Shown: positions 12,031 through 26,100 of the stretch, piece after piece | How the letters are laid out: each line of letters begins with the position of its first letter | Position numbering within the stretch: position 1 is the first letter of the stretch | From: Taeniopygia guttata | Taxonomy: Eukaryota > Chordata > Aves > Passeriformes > Estrildidae | Length of the DNA: 64,000 nt | NCBI RefSeq assembly: GCF_048771995.1 | Contig: NC_133027.1 | Location: forward strand, 12,582,001 to 12,646,000 | Reading direction: 5' to 3' | Notes under the pieces: generated by a model | Seen by the model: only the letters and a program-made list of their open reading frames with translations | Told to the model about the DNA's origin: nothing | Databases searched by the model: none | Program-made: the position numbers and the translations under genes

Positions 12031-13554
12031 GTTCTTTAACTGAAGTTCTGCCACTTGTCATCATTTTAAAAGTAAAAAGTCGTCTTATTAAATCACTAAC
12101 AAAATTACTAACTTTTAACAAGGGGAGAAGGGTGTATTGCTTGCGCTGTTATTTGTGTCTAAAATTTTTGTGCACTAGATATTAATAAAAGTTTGTTTTT
12201 AAAGTATAAATACAAAAATTCTCCCCCAGCCAAGCTGATGGCCCTGATCAAGCCATGAACCTGGCTGGTAAAGAAAAATACATTAGGAAACCTAGATGCT
12301 CCATTGAGATAAATGAAAAAAGCCTCATGAAACGCGGAGAAAAATCAAAACCCCATAATTCCAATAAAGATTTGTAGGGAACGGTATGTTTATTCACAGC
12401 GCTGTGGACGCATGTCGGGACACATTGCCCTTCAATGGACATGCGCACCCCTGAGAACTCCCAATCCTTTTTTATTACCCTAATTTCCATATGCATAGAA
12501 TTTCACAATAGGTTCATGCATATTCATTATGCTGATTTTGCGTTACACTTAGCTCTAGTTACACTTGTACTCAGTTTTTGTCAGAAAGTACAGAAAGAAC
12601 ACCTGGGTCATTCTGCCCTGTCTGTTACAAGGACTGAGGAGTCTTTCTTATCTCTTCCTTAGCTGGGACAACTTTGCTAGTGCTGTAGTTATTAGACTAA
12701 ACAACATATTTCACGTATGCTAGCAAGCTCAAAGTGGTACATTTCACCTAAATCCAAATGGATTTTTACTTTGTTAAATTTTCACTCTCACTCATCCGGA
12801 AGAATTTTTTTTTTCAAGTCCTCATAGTGAAAAAGAGATCCACTCAGTGCTCAAAAACTATGTTTGTCCTTATTTTTCTTATTATACAAAGAAGAAGGGG
12901 GTAAAAGGGGTTGGGTTGAGGGTACACCCCCCTCTTTGAGTCTTAAGTAAATAATATAACGGTATAATAACCCTATGATATTCAGCTGCCTAAAATACCC
13001 TTCAGTGGACAGTGGAAAGCATAGACAAACATCCTGAAGTCTACCTACTTCATGGACAGTTTATATAAGAACTTGATTTATTTACAAACTATTTCTCATG
13101 CTTACAAACTTTTTCTTGCTTACAAATTGTTTTTTCTGTTTACAGATTGTTTTCTGGGTGTTGGGTTTTTCTTCAAGGCATAAATGGGTTACAGGCTGTT
13201 TTTAATAGTTAGACTTTTCTATAAGGGTTAAATCAGTTAAAGTTTGAATGGTTTTTGTTTTTTAAAGATAAGTTCTAACATATAAGCATTGTGCCTGTGG
13301 CCTGAGTTCCCTCATAAAAGATCCTGAACATGAATACTGCAGTTTCCATGGACATTTGGCCCATGCTGTCTTCTGTTTTCCTGTTTGCAAAGGGCCCTTA
13401 TAGATGGAAGACAGAGAACAAATTACAAATTTTATTAAACCAGGAAGGGTGAGATGTTACCAAATATCATAGATGAGCTTGCTACCAAGCTCCAGGATTG
13501 ACTGACCGGGGCTTCTCCCACTCAGATCTCTTATGAAGCTGCAGGCATTTCACT
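12031..13554. other. AT-rich stretch, possible minus-strand LTR remnant
   Basis: No gene is supported. From about 12372 a minus-strand LTR-like layout can be imagined (TG start, TTTATT as a reversed AATAAA near 12391), but the far end and repeats could not be fixed. Confidence 0.25.
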
Positions 13555-14650
13555 GCCCCGAGGAGAGAAAGGCCAAGGGCAGCCGAGGGCCGGTGGCCTG
13601 GCTCAGCATCCCACTCTTGTGCCGGCTGCCCTGCGACTCCTGGCAAAGGTCAGCAGTGTGTGCAGCACTCTGGGCACCGGGGCAGGGAGCCGGGCTGCTC
13701 AGCAGGCTGGAGCACAGGGCAGCGTCCTTCAGGCACGGCGCTTGTGCCAGGGGACCATGGGCCAGCGGGAGGCAGGGACAGCTTGTCAGCTCACGGCTGC
13801 AGGAGCCAGTGCCTCACACAGCTCTGGGAGGCAGCGCCTGCACTTCTGCACTGAGCCACAGCAAAGCTGTGACCTGCAGAGTGCTTTGCAGAAATATTCA
13901 GGGCCAGCAGGCCGGCCTGCTTCGTGCTCTCTGGCACACAGCAAGAGCTGTGCCATGCCACAGCTTGGAGCTGCTGGGAGAGAGGGAATCGGGGATGCGC
14001 CTGAGGGTTTTGCTTGAGTTGTGAACTGATTTGGAAGAGAGCAGAAATATTTCAGTAGGCAATCTGTGTTTTCTTCCTTAATTTCTCAAAGAAAGTCACA
14101 ATGTGTTGCACACAGGTAGGGGGTATTGTCAAAGAAAGGCCTTATAAAATCAGGCCTTACTCTCCTAAAAATGAGCAGCTGGCCTGTTATGTCTTCTACG
14201 TACAGCTAGCTAAATTCCCATGTGGAAAATCATGACTGCAGTTAGCACAACAAGCTCTTGTGGTAAGAAAACTGCATCTGTAATAATCAGGAAATCTGTC
14301 CAATGGGAGTCCACAAAGGAAAATTGTAAACACCTGAGTAAAAGAGAGAGTCTTAGCAAGTCCACACAAAAACACCTTCTAAGCAGTGAATTGTGTGGAC
14401 AAGAAAAGAACCAGGCAATTGGAATTAAACATGAGGTCTGTGGAAACGGTATAAAAATTAGTTTTGTGAATAAAAAATTGGCTTTCTATGCATGAAAAAA
14501 ACTGAGTCCCAGCTGCTGTATTGACACAGCCATGTGGCTTCACTCAGCAAGAGCACTTGAAGGGTGTGTTGATGAAATGCTTGTGTTGATTCCCAGAACA
14601 GCAAGGAGAAATGTTAAGTGTATTCAATAGGGCTTAAGCTTGTGAATCCC
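13555..14650. repeat. Segmental copy of the DNA at 50180-51105
   Basis: A GC-rich block (13600-14035) matches 50205-50588 plus 50861-50945 at high identity. A second matching patch lies at 14530-14605 (tgtggcttca...gatgaaatgcttgtg), equivalent to 50983-51035. About 420 bp (14106-14528) is present only here. The end of the match (CCTTTAGCT at 14649-14657) is the acceptor of the exon at 51101, but the exon itself is not preserved here. The block is therefore a decayed copy of gene-flanking DNA. Confidence 0.7.
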
Positions 14651-14657
14651 TTTAGCT

Positions 14658-15654
14658 TTAACAGGCAGTGCTGAACCCTGTATTGCCCCACTGCAGTGCC
14701 TAATGTGTGCAAGTGCTATTTTAGCCTTGAGAATAAAGAGAGTGGTCCTGCTAAGAACGTAGCTGGAATGCATTCAAAGGGAAGATATGTTTTTAAGAGG
14801 CTCTTGACCAGCAAAGGAGAATTTGAGGAATGGAATAGTTCCCAAATGACTGTGTCAGGAACCGGAGTCATGTCCGAGGCCCTGCCATATTTGATCCGTG
14901 TTTGAGCAGGTTGACAAGACAATGAAGAAAAGTGTATTGTTTAATGGGTGGGAACAGGACCCTTGAAAGAGAAACAATGTATGGGTCAATCGGTGGGCAG
15001 TTAAGGTTTGAAAGGGGAGCAATGCATAATGGAGCCGTTGTTGGCATGGCCTTGGTATCTGGAGCCATCCTGGCCTCATCTCACATGCCAGCCATGTGTG
15101 AGCTGATGCTGTAACTGGGAAAATTCCACTCCTGAGCAGGAGGTATAAGGCCTGGTTCTGGGCTGGAGGGGTGAGAAGGATGAGATGCCCACCGTTTTGA
15201 TCCAGGGCATGTCCTGGAAGTGCACTGCCTACCTGCCCCTGTCGCCGAACACCACACTCCATCTCCTTCTCCTGCTCAGCGGATTTTTGGGAATCCAGGG
15301 GTTGGTATTATTTGCTACTGCAACTAATGGAATACATTTGCTTGGCAAGCCCAGTTGTGTCTTAGATTCTTTTGTGCATGAGTCTCCTCCTGAACCTGTG
15401 GCAATGACCACCAGGGACCTACAGGATACTTCTACTCTGATGTCAATAAATTCTGAGAAATTATTTAAATATGTCAAATAATTTGGAGTAATGTTTAGCC
15501 TGTGAATTTCAGCAAAGTATTGAATATGTCTTAGTTCCATGGATACAAACTAATAAGTGAGATTGCTGGGTGTGCAGGTATTAGGGGAGTGATTCCCTAT
15601 GCACCGAGTACTGAAATAAACAAATGCCTCCTTTCCAATCCTGAGCTGGCAGCA
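14658..15654. other. No gene recognised; possible LTR-like segment
   Basis: A TATA-like GGTATAAGG (15142) and a TGTCAGGAAC start near 14854 raise the possibility of a solo LTR, but no polyadenylation signal, matching end or target duplication was found. Confidence 0.25.
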
Positions 15655-16160
15655 GGGAACAGGCCCTGCTCTGTAACTTTCATTTTGGCAACTTCTGTGA
15701 ACAGGTAAGAAAGGTCAAAATGAAACCTCTCCCAGCTATTTGCCTCTCCTTTATCTTTTTAGGTGCCAGAACTCTGTGTCACACATGGCCTGGCTGTGTG
15801 CTGAGCAATGCAGCCCCCACAAAGCCCTTGGTTTCCCCACAAGTTGCCATGCCTTGTTCCCAGGTGTGCCCAGCTCTGGCAGGAGAAAGAGCCTGCAGCG
15901 CCGTGCCCTGCCCAGCCGGGGCTCTCTGGCACAGAGCAGCAGCAGCGCCAGCACCTTTCAATCTTCTCCTTCCTTATCTTCTCCTGGGACACAGAAGCCT
16001 CTGGAAATCAGCACCACCAGTCGTGTTCCCAGCTCGGAGCAGCTCCTGCTGGTGGGCAGGTGCTGCCAGTTTGACTGCTTCCAAAGGGGAATAAAGGCAG
16101 AGATGTACATCCTCAGGAGCCCTGGGCGTATCCAATAAATGTGCAGATATGTGGGAGATT
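15655..16160 (+). repeat. Duplicated terminal-exon-like block, copy 2
   Basis: This is the partner of 4058-4560. The Ser-rich frame is kept (15740-16138), and differs from copy 1 mainly in its last 25 residues, where the stop codon and tail have changed. The AATAAA signal (16133-16138) is kept. Here the donor-like motif reads AACAG/gtaaga. Confidence 0.45.
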
Positions 16161-16231
16161 TGTTAGGAATTGTTTCAGCTGTTATGCCAACAGTGCCTTC
16201 TCTCCTGGTTCTGTGTGCTATAGATGAGTAA

Positions 16232-16634
16232 TGTAACAGTTGGCTCTCACTGTTAAGAGGTAGATATTATGTGGATATAAAAATGTATAGTGATGTTATT
16301 GTAATATAGGCTCCCATAGTCCTATTTCCCCTCCCCCTTGCAATAGCCTTGGTAGTCAGGGCTTTTGGGGAGGGCCGGCTTGTGACCAGGAGGTGTGGTG
16401 TAACAACACCTGACCTCCAGTCAAGATGTAAGAAAGAAATCTCCACCAGTGGATGGCAAAACTTTGACAAAACTTTGGCGGGATGAAGGGTATAAAAGGC
16501 AGAGCAACCATTTGATAGATGAGCTGCTCTATGTAATGTTCATAGAGACTCCCAGTGCTGCAAGTTTTCCTTATTCAGTCCTTTGTTAAGATTTAATAAA
16601 CCTTTAAATTTTTAAAAGTGAGGGTTTTTTCTCA
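16232..16634 (+). repeat. Solo LTR upstream of the kinase gene
   Basis: It begins TGTAACAGTTGG and ends near CTCA. It holds a TATA box (TATAAAAGGC, 16491-16500) and AATAAA (16595-16600). It lies in the same orientation as, and about 470 bp upstream of, the first kinase-gene ATG, so it could serve as a promoter. The 3' boundary and target duplication are not certain. Confidence 0.65.
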
Positions 16635-17030
16635 GATGTGCAATGCTTTGGGCCATTTTCTTGGTCTGGTTTCCTTTGGTTGGGTCCCATCTGAGTGCTC
16701 AGTTCAGGTACAGGCTGTAGGTGCTTGGTGCACTCCTGGAGTTACTCTTGGATCCCTTGAACAACAGGGTTTGGCCCACGAGGGGAATTTGTACTGCTTT
16801 GTGACAGAGGAGAACTTCCCCAGCTATTTTGCGTTTGCTGTACGGAAGGTTGGTTATTGCTCTGCCTAAATTCACAGGCCAATATAGAGTGCTTGCATTG
16901 TGATGTCAGGGCATGGTTGCCATGTGGTCATGGTGGCATCAGAAGGTTGTCTTGGTGCACGGAAGGCTTCAGTGTCAGAGCAGCTCTAGGGCTCGCTCAG
17001 GGCAGGAGCATCTTCCTGCTTGAGGCGTTT

Positions 17031-17053
17031 GTCAGTGGGAGCTGCCCACTGAC
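17031..17053 (+). promoter_or_regulatory. Perfect 9-bp hairpin before the first ATG
   Basis: GTCAGTGGG and its exact complement CCCACTGAC flank a 5-nt loop. It lies 51 nt before the predicted start codon. If transcribed it would fold in the 5' leader; a role is not shown. Confidence 0.4.
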
Positions 17054-17104
17054 AAGAGCCTTGATTTTTCTGATGTTGGAGCAAATCTGCACAGCAGTGC
17101 TACA

Positions 17105-17183
17105 ATGATTGAGAAGGTTATTGCTGTAGGTATTGGAGTTTTCGGCGTTTGTTATTCCAGCTATTTCCTCACTAACCTGACAC
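17105..17183 (+). CDS. Kinase gene exon 1: start codon and membrane anchor
   Basis: It encodes Met-Ile-Glu-Lys followed by about 18 hydrophobic residues (residues 5-22) and ends in a split codon at the donor CAC/gtaagt. The short N-terminus before the hydrophobic stretch suits a signal anchor or signal peptide. The ATG is the first in frame after a stop in this frame; upstream non-coding exons cannot be excluded. Confidence 0.55.
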
Positions 17184-20100
17184 GTAAGTAGAGGTTTTCC
17201 CTGGGTGTACCCGAACGTGGCTTTTGTATGTCTTCCTGCTCTTTCTTAGTGCCTGAGTTATTTTGAAACAGAAAGAGCACTAGCGTGCCACTGGTTTGGT
17301 AAAGCTCCTGTCAAGGAGTTCAGCTACAAGGGGATTTCTGTAGCCACAGGGCAGCATTTGCAAGGGAACCTGCAGGGGTTCTGTTCCCTCCACAGGAGAG
17401 TCTGAGGCAGCAGAGTCTGTCATTTCCTCAGTTTGCTGGGACAAGCAAGACAGCTTTGAAAACGTAAACTGGAGACCTTCTTGGAAGGCCTTCTAACAAC
17501 TCTGCAGTATTTCCCAGAATTCAGGGAAAGCTTCTTTCTTTCTACATTTTGTCATGAAAGGATTTGACTGTCTAACTTGACCCTTGACTGAGTGTTAAAA
17601 TAGTGATTCCCTTTGCAAGGAAGTGCAAACTCCAAAGCAGTGAGTGTCTGCTCCTGGACCCTGGAGCTGCTGCTGTGCTGTGTCACAATAGAGCTGCCAC
17701 ATCATAGTGGAATTTTGGGGCAGCTTTTCTGGGCAACTGTTTCCAGCAAGTTAATGAGAAATTGTGCATGCAACCAATTTAAAAAAAAAAAACAAACGTA
17801 CTGTAAGGAGAGGATTTTAAAAAGATGTGTTATGTGTTTGGTAGAACAGGAGCATTGAGTGTTAGAGAACAATTTGCATTTTCTTGGTCATGTTTGTATC
17901 CATTTAATGGCTAAACAGGCCAAAGGGTAGGCACGCCCAAGACAATTATCTGGATCTCTTGCTGGTTGTGTGAATGAAATGTGTCTCCTGGAGGGATGTG
18001 GTGAAACGGAAAATACTCTCTGTTTGCGGTGATTGTTCTGTGGGATTCACCAGCCCAGGCAATTTTCTCACAGCGTCTGGTTCCTTTTCCCTTGCCCACT
18101 ACAGGTCACCTGATGAATGTAATCAGCGGTGCTGGTCCTAAGGTGAGTGAGAAAGGAACATTTCAGGTTTGTGCTGTTTAGCAATTGTAGAATAAGCTGT
18201 GTGCTTAGCCAGAACCAGTAGGCTGTAGAGGGCCGGGCACGGAGGCTGGAAGAAAATCCATTTTCATGCCTTCAACAACAAATACAAAGGCATAGCTGGA
18301 TATTTCCTAATTTCCAACTCAGAGCCTTGAAGACCTACAAACTCAGTTTTGCAGAGAGAACATTGCTTGATGACACCAGACAAGGATGAATACTTAAGAG
18401 AGAGCAACTTCCTGCAGAGTTGAATAAGCCCATTTTAATTGAAGTCACAGCAACTTAGATTTCTATCCCTATAAAACTTCATGATACTTCCTTAGAAGAT
18501 GTGGTTGTAGAATTAGAAGGACAATTTAATGCTGTATTTGCAGTAGAACAGGCAACTTTGTGGCCGGGACGCTGTGTGGGCCAAAAGGACCCAGGGGTGC
18601 CGGCCAAGAGCAGCTGAAGGTGGGCCAGTGCCTGGCCAGGTGGCCAAGAAGGCCAAGGGCACCCTGGCCCGTGTCATCAGCAGTGGGGCAGCAGGAGCAG
18701 GGCAGTGACCGTCCCCCTGGGCTGGGCAGCGCTGCGGCCATAGCTGGGAGTGCTGTGTCCACTTTCTGCCCGATCGGTCTGCGTCTCACAGAACAGGATG
18801 GGACCCGGACTGGCTGCAGACTTAGGATTTATTATGTCTGTATCATACAAGCAAAAAGCAAGAGACACAGAGAAACGAACATCCATGCAAATCTAGATCA
18901 AAGACAAGATGGCAGTTTATGCAAAGCCTTTTTCTACATATTCTTTGAACCAATAGCATAAAAGAAAAGTGCAGAGTCATTATACTCTAACCAGTAAGAA
19001 AAGGACCTATGTGGGTTTAACATTAACAGAAGGACTTCTATGAACCTCAAACAATATACAATAATTCATTATATAAGATTGAAACTTCTTCTATTTTTGC
19101 AAAGCATATATCTAGGACTTTTGACATCTCAAACTATCACTAAGTTCTTGTTCTTTCTTGTTCCTTATGATAAATATAAATGTATTCACTTGGTTCTTCT
19201 TTTCCTAGCTTCCCAGGAGAAGGTTTTGAAATTTCCCAGCCTTTTTCAGCTTTGTGTCTACTTTCTGGGGCCTTTTTGCACTTTCTAAAGTTATTTACCT
19301 TTTATATATTCCTACAATTCCCCCACTCTTTTTAAATAAACTATTTCTGACTCGTCACTTATTTATTACTTTGTGTTATATAGCTTCACTACTGCATATA
19401 TTTATTCATTTAGGAAAAAATTTATAAACTTTTTATATGAAGGTACTTTGTTTTAAGCTCTATAATTTTAAGTTAAAGCATTATTAATGTTGGGTAAAGT
19501 AAGGTTTAGTATCTGTATTAGGTTCTGATAAATTTTGGCATTTTTAAGGTCTCAATTTCAAGGTTTAATTTGTGAGTGACTTTAATTAGTTTTGGTGAGG
19601 TTTTGTGCATTGTTTGTAATTTTTCTTTTGTATTTTTCTTTTGGACAATAAAAACCTTTTTGATGAGTTTGTAATTTGTTGTGAATAATGAAGCGAATAA
19701 GGAATTAATATTAATATTATAAAAACAAGATTTTACTTAACTTGTAAAGTTGTTTTGATTAAGGATTTAAGCTTTACTTACTGAATCAATTGTTTAACTA
19801 TGTTTCTTTATTTTTAATTGTAGATGTTAAGTTTTTGTATGTTTTTGTGAATGGATATAGAATGATTAGACAAATTTATATAACACATTCTTTTGAATTC
19901 TTTACAACTCTGTTTATGTGTTAGAAAAGGAAATTAATGGTTGTTTGATTTTGGAGTTTGTTGGACACTGCTGACGTCAGTTCGCATGTTACTGAGTGCA
20001 CTGGATGTGGTATTAGTTTGTTTATTTAGTTAATATTTAATCTTATCTATTTGTCTTAATGTTGTTTCTGAAGCAATTGTAGGTAAAAAGAAGCTTGTTG

Positions 20101-23100
20101 AAATATTTTGTGCTTTTTTTTAACAGACTGAAATTACTATTGTAATCTTTTGGGTATATATTAATAGATCTTTTTTCTTGTCTTTTTTGAAACTGTTTTA
20201 GTACTGGGTGTTATTACAGTGAGTGTGCTAATGTTACATGGTTTGTCTTTAGGGTATGATGGAATGTTTTGCTATGTTTTATTTCTACAAATGAACTAAT
20301 AACATTTTGGTAATTTCTGTGGATATTGGTTAACTTTAGATTTTTATCTACAGTGTATGAGTAATTGCACTAAAAACGTAAATTTTTATATTCATAGTAA
20401 GAGTGAATAACATTGTATTTTGGAGAATTATATTTTTGCTAATTGTTTCTTGAAAATGTGACACAGAAATTTATTGTTCAGGAGCTAAGGATCTTTAATT
20501 CTTGGGGTTCTGAACTTCTTTTGAGGAGTTGTTTGGTCTAGAGACTTTAATCCCTTGTGGGATTGTTTCTATTAGTAATTTCACTTGGTTTGTTATTAAG
20601 TCACTTTTTTGTTAAAGGATCGTGTTATATAGGTATTGGCTAATTTTTTAGTGGTACACTAACTAACCAGGTTGAAAAAGGCTTTTTTGGATTTGAGTGA
20701 GACATACATTTGGTATCTGATCTTGTAGCTTTGGTTAATGTGACTTAGACATTTGGTTTTGGTTGTTGTATAGGAAAATTTGCGTTATAAAAAGTAAGCA
20801 AAGTTAGAAAACATAAAGTGAACTGATTTTCTTTCATATCTTTTTTGTTGAGTTACTCTTTGTTAAAAGAATTTTCTTTATATTTTAACTTTTAAACTGC
20901 ATTTTTTGGAGAGTTTAGAATGTTAATTTTTTAGAATCTAATGATAATAATAAATCCTTCTTTTTTATGTTTTTGTTAAAAGAGCTCAACGGAACAAGCT
21001 CTTTACACATTTATCATTATCATTAAATTGAAGTTTGCAGATTCTACAGGTGACATAGGAACACTAGGCATGACTTGTAGTCCCTGTTTAGCTTAGGTTT
21101 GTGTGTTTGCTCTTTGACTTTTGGGTTTGTTAGTGTGTTTTGGTGTGTTGTATGGTTTGACATTCTTTATTGGAATTCACTTTGCTTTTCTAGTACTTGT
21201 AGAAATACAAGTATATTCTTTGCTTTAAGTTATTAATTGGAAAGGAAAATTGTTTCAAGGCTTTTTATTAAAACAGGAGGATTTTTTTTTTAGTTTTGTT
21301 TGTGTGTTATTTGTAAAATGCTTAAAAGTTGGTGGATCTGGTTCTGCAAAAGAACTGTTTAAAAAATTTTTAACACATAAAGCTTTACTTAATTTTATCT
21401 GTGGCATTACTTCTGCTCCCCTCTTCTGTTGATCTAAATGTGTTTTAATGTGTGATGTGTCTTTTTAACAGTTGTTTGATTTGTGGGGGAGTGGGGAATA
21501 CTAAAGGTGTGATGAACATTTTAATTTATTAGGAATGTTGCTACTTTTTGAGATAGATATGTGGGGCTATTGTTTTCTTTTCATTTCCTGGGGTACACGT
21601 AATGAAGTAAATGTTTGTAAAAAATGTTGATAGGTACGATTACTTGTTCTCTTGTGTGGATAGAGGTAAAATCTGTACTTGATAGTGAATCTCCTGAAAC
21701 CTGAATATTTTAAAATCTCTCAAAAGAAGGGTATTTAGATATGTTTGTTATAATTGTAGATTTTATAAACTTTGTGGATTAACAGTTGTTGTAGAAACAG
21801 GGGTTTGCACAAGCTGACAGTCAGGGTAACTCTAATGATAGCTTTAGCTTGGGATTTAGAGATACGAAACAAGTGTACAAGTGCTTGTGTATTTTGATGA
21901 AAAAAGGTATGACTCAATTTTGTGTACTCAAAAATGTTTAGTAATGTGTTTGAGATAACTATGGTCCGTTTATTTGTTCTTGTATTTCTTTTTGCTAAAC
22001 ATCTCGGTAAAGATGAATGAGCTTTAATATGAGAAATAAAATATAGGTTAGTTCTGTGTTGTAAAATTTTATAAAGACATGAAAGCTAGCAATATAAATT
22101 ATTATTACTAATATTTTTTAAAACTATTTTTTTACTTACATTAGTAACATAGGTAGAATCTGTAATTAAATTGAAAGGCTTTGAAAATAGCTGAAAAGCT
22201 TTAACAACAGCAGCTAGTTTAACTACTTGAGGAGAACTTTCTACTATTGGAATATTCGATTTCTAATTTTTTGTTGTTTGATTTAACTATACAGTTACTG
22301 ATTTATGTGTTTTTCTTGACTTATTAGTGAAGAGCATTGTATTACTTAAAGGCCCTTCACTTAGCAAGGGCTTTTTTTGAAACTCAATTTTGTTTGTAAT
22401 AATTTGTGACTTGGATAATGAATGGAACAAACACCTGAAAAACTTAACAATGCATTTTCCAAATCATCTGAATTTTGTAATGTCTAATCTAAATAATCTG
22501 TATTTAAAGGTAAATATAGAACTGTAAAGTCTTTGCCTGTTAAGGTTAATAGTCTTGCTTTGACCTTAATTACAATTTGTGCTATTATCTCTAGGGTTGT
22601 AGAAACTGTTTTTGGAGACTTGTAGGGAAGAAAAACTTATTCTGCTATTAATAATGGACCTTTCTCAGATGGATCGCATTGGAAAATGAGGCTATAAAGT
22701 TGTAGCTTCTGTCTCAAAGCAGTCAGGAAGAAAGGTTTCTTTGGAGCATAATGATGGGCTTGTCTTCTTTGGAAAGTTTTTGTGACTTGTTATGGTGAGT
22801 TGAGCTTCAGGTGTTAAAATCTTGGGAGATTTAATGTCAAAGTTTTCTCTCAGTAGATCAAAAAGCGGAGCAAGTTCATCATTGGTAATTTTCAAAATAG
22901 GTTTCATCTTGTTAATTTCTGTTAAAAGTTGCTGTAAATCTTGCAAAGTGTTGATGTTGACTTGAAGTTGTATCTTTTGGGGTGAAATTGTTTGTTTTGT
23001 TATCTTCTATCTTAGATATTTTTAGGGTGGGTTTCTTGTATCTTAGATGTAGAAATTCTAGTTCAGTCTTTTGGATCTCAGTAACAGCGCTGTCACAAGT

Positions 23101-26100
23101 TTGTTTTATATTTGTCTGTGTTGGTGCTGCAATGAGTAGATCATCTATGTAGTGTAGAATCATGGATTGTGGATGCTTCTGTCAAGCTGTACACGGTACT
23201 TGTGTGACAAAATATTGTTAAATTGTTAGAGAATTCTTCATCCCTTGTGGTAAAGATTTCTAGTGATATCTTTGCATTGGCTTTCTTTGCTTGATGACTG
23301 GAACTGAGAAGGCAAATCTTGGGGCATCTTCAGGATGAAGTGGTATGTTGAAGAAACAGTCTTTTATATCGATGATGATGAGAGGCCGGTTTCTAGGAAT
23401 TATTGATAGAGAGGGACGTACAGCAGCTGTCTTCCTTTCAAGACTTGTAATAGTAATCATGGATTCACTTTCAAAACAAACAGTAGTTCTTCTGATCCTT
23501 GTGAGTGTTCTCATAGGTGATATTAAGTGTTAGTTATGGGCTAAAACAGGAGAGAAATTACTGAGACATCTGCACCGTATCTGGTATGCCTGTAACATAA
23601 TTGTTCTACCACGATGAGTTAGGCCACAAGTCAGTTCTGGCTGGTTTAGAACATACTTCTAAGTATGTTCTACTTAGAAGACATGTAGCATTAGAGTAGA
23701 AAACACATCTGCATCACCTTGGTACACCGCTTGATTGGTTAACAAAGCATTTTGTTGAGTTACATTTTGTTTGATTATGTCTATAGGTAAAGCAATTGTA
23801 AAAGCAAGAGGTTTCTTAGGTTGAATTACTGTTGGGGCTTTAAGGGGAAGAGCTAATAGTTTTAGTTTTCATTGCAGTTTACTGAAATGATAACTGGAAA
23901 AATTAATAGTCTAAGACTTGTATTGTTGTCTTTATCTATAATAATTAAAAATTCTTGTCTTTGTTGTGATTTGTTAATCAGACCTGTAGGTATACATTCA
24001 TAACAGAAATTTTTCAAAAACCGTATTAATTTTGAGTTTGCTAACTCCAGTTTTGTCCTTGGAGGTAATAGGAAGCAACGTCTTGTGGTACTGGTGGTAA
24101 AGGTAGGTATTGTGTTTGGCTTTGAGGTCTCCTAGTGAAGGCTAAGGGGGAAAATTCCCTGGATTCTGGGTTGCTATTACTTGTTTCACCACGCGGTGGG
24201 TCGCGCTTTGCTTGGAGTTTAACGGTAGGGGATTACTATCTATATCGAATTTAGAATGACAATTTTTTGCATAATATTTCCCTTTTTGATATTGAGGACA
24301 AACAGAAGGTACTTCAGATTTTATTATTGGATCAGGGTAATTCTTTATCACATGACTAGGCTTCTCACATCTGAAGCAGGACTTTTTAGTAAAGGTTCAT
24401 TGAACAGCAGCAAGAGTTTTTTCAATAAGTTTTGTTTGTTCTTCAATTGGTTTTTAAAATTTGTTTCTTAGTGAATAATGAGATTTAGTAATTTGCTCTC
24501 TAGGGACATTAGCTTGTACTGTAGCAAGATACTGTGGAGTGCTAATTTTACTGTAAGCTGAAAGCATTTGAGTAACAGTTGGAGGCTGTTTGGGTAATGT
24601 AGAAATAATTTTTTTGCAATCATCATTTGCATTTATAAATGCTAGGTTTTGGAGAATATAAGAATGAGCTGCTTTTTCAGGGCATTGTCTTTCCATAGCT
24701 TGTATTACTTATCTAAAAATGTACCATATAATTCATTTGTTCTTTGTGTCATGGTCAAATATGCTTTAAGAGGAGTACTTGTTGATTTGACCAAAATTAA
24801 AGTTTTTCTTGCATCTTGTTTAATATCTCTCAACACTGACCTAGGAAAAAAAATTGTGTTTCTAGTTTATCATATGACAGTTTGCTAGACAACTTACCTT
24901 CTGAAAATTTTTCATATGTACTACTAACATATTTTTCCTTTAAAACCTTAATAGGTATCTTCTGCTGGAGTTCTCATAACATAAATTGTGAATTAGTTAA
25001 AATCAGACTTGCTACAACGCGACAATCAGTTGGCATGAGTTCATAAGACTAAAAAAACGCATAATTAAAATAAAGAGAGTTAATTCTGCTTTCCTTCAAA
25101 CTTTGATTTCACTCTTCGATGTTATAATGTGAGAGTGATTAATACATAGGCCTACTATTATCCCTCCCATAAGAGACTGGCATGGCTAAAATTTCTTCAT
25201 TTAAAAACTTAAAATCTCTTTTTTTTCCAAAAGATATTGCCCTATCTTTTTCTAATCAGACGTTGCTACACCATGTTCTGAACTAAGCAGATTATTGTTG
25301 CAGCAACTGAGATCTGAGAGAAATCTATCTTGGTTTCTAGACACAGTTCTGGGCTTTCTGCTCAAAGAAGTCTCAGCTTGGTTCCTTAGTAGTTTATTAC
25401 TATTGCAACTCTTGGTCTCAGCTTTATAAATTTTTAAATTTTCCTTAATGATTTAGATCCTGATTTTATGATCCTGATTTTGCTTATTATTTTAAAATTT
25501 CCCAACATTTCTCTAAAGTATGTCTACATTCTAAAGACTTCTTACACTTTAGAAAGTTTTTTACGCTTTTATATTCATAAACACTTGTGGGCCCCTCTGA
25601 AGCAGAAAGTCCTTGAGGGGCTGAAGCATGTGCAGAGAAGGACACAGGAGCTGGGGAAGGGTGTGGAGCGCAGGGCCAAGGAGGGGGGTGCTGAGGGAGT
25701 TTCAGCCTGGACAATGGGAGGCTGTTGAGAGACCTTCAGGCACACTTCCATAGATCCGTACATGACAGTGCTCACCACAAGTGCCAATTCCCTGCCAAAC
25801 ATACCCTCACTGCATCCCAGTGCTTTCGACGCTGGTATCGGAGAGACTCCCTGCTTATTGTTTGTTGTGTTTTTCTTTTGCTGGTTTAGTAGAGGAAAAG
25901 CCCTGTTGATTTTCTCATTATCCAACAAGCACAGATGCTTCTTCACAACGTTTCCTGCTCTTTTCCAGCACTGGATGAGATTCTGATCCAGTTGTAGGCT
26001 TTCATGTCTGCAGCAGCAATAGCAAAGGCATAGATGACTCTTTCTTACTTTTCCATTTCTAAGCTCTCAAAAGCTAAAAGCTCTGTCCTGCAGATACAAC

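Noticed and set aside
12372-13440. Possible minus-strand solo LTR
   Set aside because: A start and reversed AATAAA can be seen, but no matching end, TATA box or target duplication.
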